From: Planctomycetia bacterium | GTDB lineage: Bacteria > Planctomycetota > Planctomycetia > Gemmatales > Gemmataceae | Length of the DNA: 32,869 bases | Assembly (NCBI GenBank): GCA_005799265.1 | Contig: SYHD01000175.1 | Span: 1-32,869 of the forward strand | Reading direction: 5' to 3' | Shown: positions 32,350 through 32,869 of the stretch, piece after piece | Position numbering within the stretch: the stretch's first letter is position 1 | How the letters are laid out: each line of letters starts with the position of its first letter | Notes under the pieces: generated by a model | Seen by the model: only the letters and a program-made list of their open reading frames with translations | Told to the model about the DNA's origin: nothing | Database searches by the model: none | Position numbers and translations under genes: made by a program

Positions 32350-32869
32350 ATGAGCACCGCCGTTACCGTTGCGCCTGAGTCCGACGTTAAAATGCTGGAA
32401 TCGCTGCGCCAAGCCCACAAGCAGATGCGCGCCGAGGTCGGCAAGATCATCATTGGCCAGGAAGCTGTCCTCGATCAGCTGCTGATGGCGATCTTCTGCC
32501 GCAGCCACGCCCTTTTGGTGGGCGTGCCGGGCCTGGCGAAGACGTTGATGGTCAGCACGCTGGCGCAGGCGCTCGACATGAGCTTCAAGCGCATCCAGTT
32601 CACGCCCGACTTGATGCCGACCGACATTACCGGCTCCGAAGTCATCCAGGACGATCCGGTGACGCGCGAGCGCAAGTTCAAGTTCCTGCCCGGCCCGATC
32701 TTCGCGAACATCGTCCTTGCCGACGAAATCAACCGCACCCCGCCCAAGACGCAGGCCGCCTTGCTCGAATCGATGCAGGAACGCAAGGCCTCGATCGGCG
32801 GCGTCGATTATCCGATGAAGAATCCGTTCTTCGTCCTCGCCACGCAGAACCCGATCGAACAGGAAGGCA
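32350..32869 (+). CDS. MoxR-family AAA ATPase, 3' end beyond window
   Basis: MoxR ATPases are chaperone-like proteins often paired with DUF58 and von Willebrand-A proteins. About 173 residues are visible. Walker A is GVPGLAKT (about residues 58-65), Walker B VLADEINR (122-129), followed by [16 protein letters not shown], and the sensor-1 motif [11 protein letters not shown] (163-173). The sequence agrees with the family over the whole visible part. The ATG at 32350 is the first in-frame start after the proposed promoter. Its usual partner genes would lie to the right, outside the window. Confidence 0.95.
   Translation, partial: MSTAVTVAPESDVKMLESLRQAHKQMRAEVGKIIIGQEAVLDQLLMAIFCRSHALLVGVPGLAKTLMVSTLAQALDMSFKRIQFTPDLMPTDITGSEVIQDDPVTRERKFKFLPGPIFANIVLADEINRTPPKTQAALLESMQERKASIGGVDYPMKNPFFVLATQNPIEQEG

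Overview
The window looks like chromosomal DNA of a planctomycete (Planctomycetota). The main evidence is an 846-residue DUF1549/DUF1553 protein with cytochrome-c-like motifs, a gene type typical of that phylum. Supporting signs are a pyrophosphate-type phosphofructokinase, a TRZ1-like RNase Z, two adjacent clpP genes, outer-membrane assembly lipoproteins (BamD-like, LptE) and high-GC coding DNA. Genus-level placement is not possible from this alone. I saw no phage, insertion sequence, CRISPR array, classical defence locus or biosynthetic cluster.

Layout. 1-6.6 kb, minus strand: priA (runs off the left edge), two APC-family amino-acid permeases and dtd. 6.7-12.75 kb: one small plus-strand gene of unknown function, then on the minus strand a MinD/BY-kinase-like ATPase paired with an ExeA-like AAA ATPase, a TRZ1-like RNase Z and a two-domain M16 peptidase. 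12.96-18.3 kb, plus strand: two related glycine-zipper proteins, (tRNA-Ser(UGA) on the minus strand), PPi-dependent phosphofructokinase, a DUF6629-like membrane protein and a ferritin-like acyl-ACP desaturase. 18.4-21.3 kb, minus strand: the rpsB-tsf pair and an outer-membrane 'transporter' lipoprotein. 21.65-23.9 kb, plus strand: clpP, clpP and a lipoprotein. 24.0-28.4 kb, minus strand: parA, ybeY, recO, a BamD-like gene and lptE, read in that order. 28.7-32.87 kb, plus strand: the DUF1549/DUF1553 gene, a DEDDh-type exonuclease and a moxR gene cut by the right edge.

The genes are mostly housekeeping: replication restart and repair, translation and ribosome maturation, proteolysis, glycolysis and envelope biogenesis. 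The unusual part is between and inside them. Nearly every intergenic gap holds a palindrome with long, often perfect arms, and these fall into several families. In three places palindromes lie inside essential-type genes in frame: two copies of one family in priA, and one of another family in the zinc-finger loop of recO. They encode short peptides at linker or loop positions, the behaviour described for Rickettsia palindromic elements. A second family folds as an outer stem carrying two small hairpins, with a paired base change between copies. Many of the palindromes share the ends CGTTTAGC/GCTAAACG. Two of them supply the stop codons of parA and ybeY, and others create false N-terminal extensions of neighbouring reading frames. 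I regard this repeat system as the most interesting content of the window.
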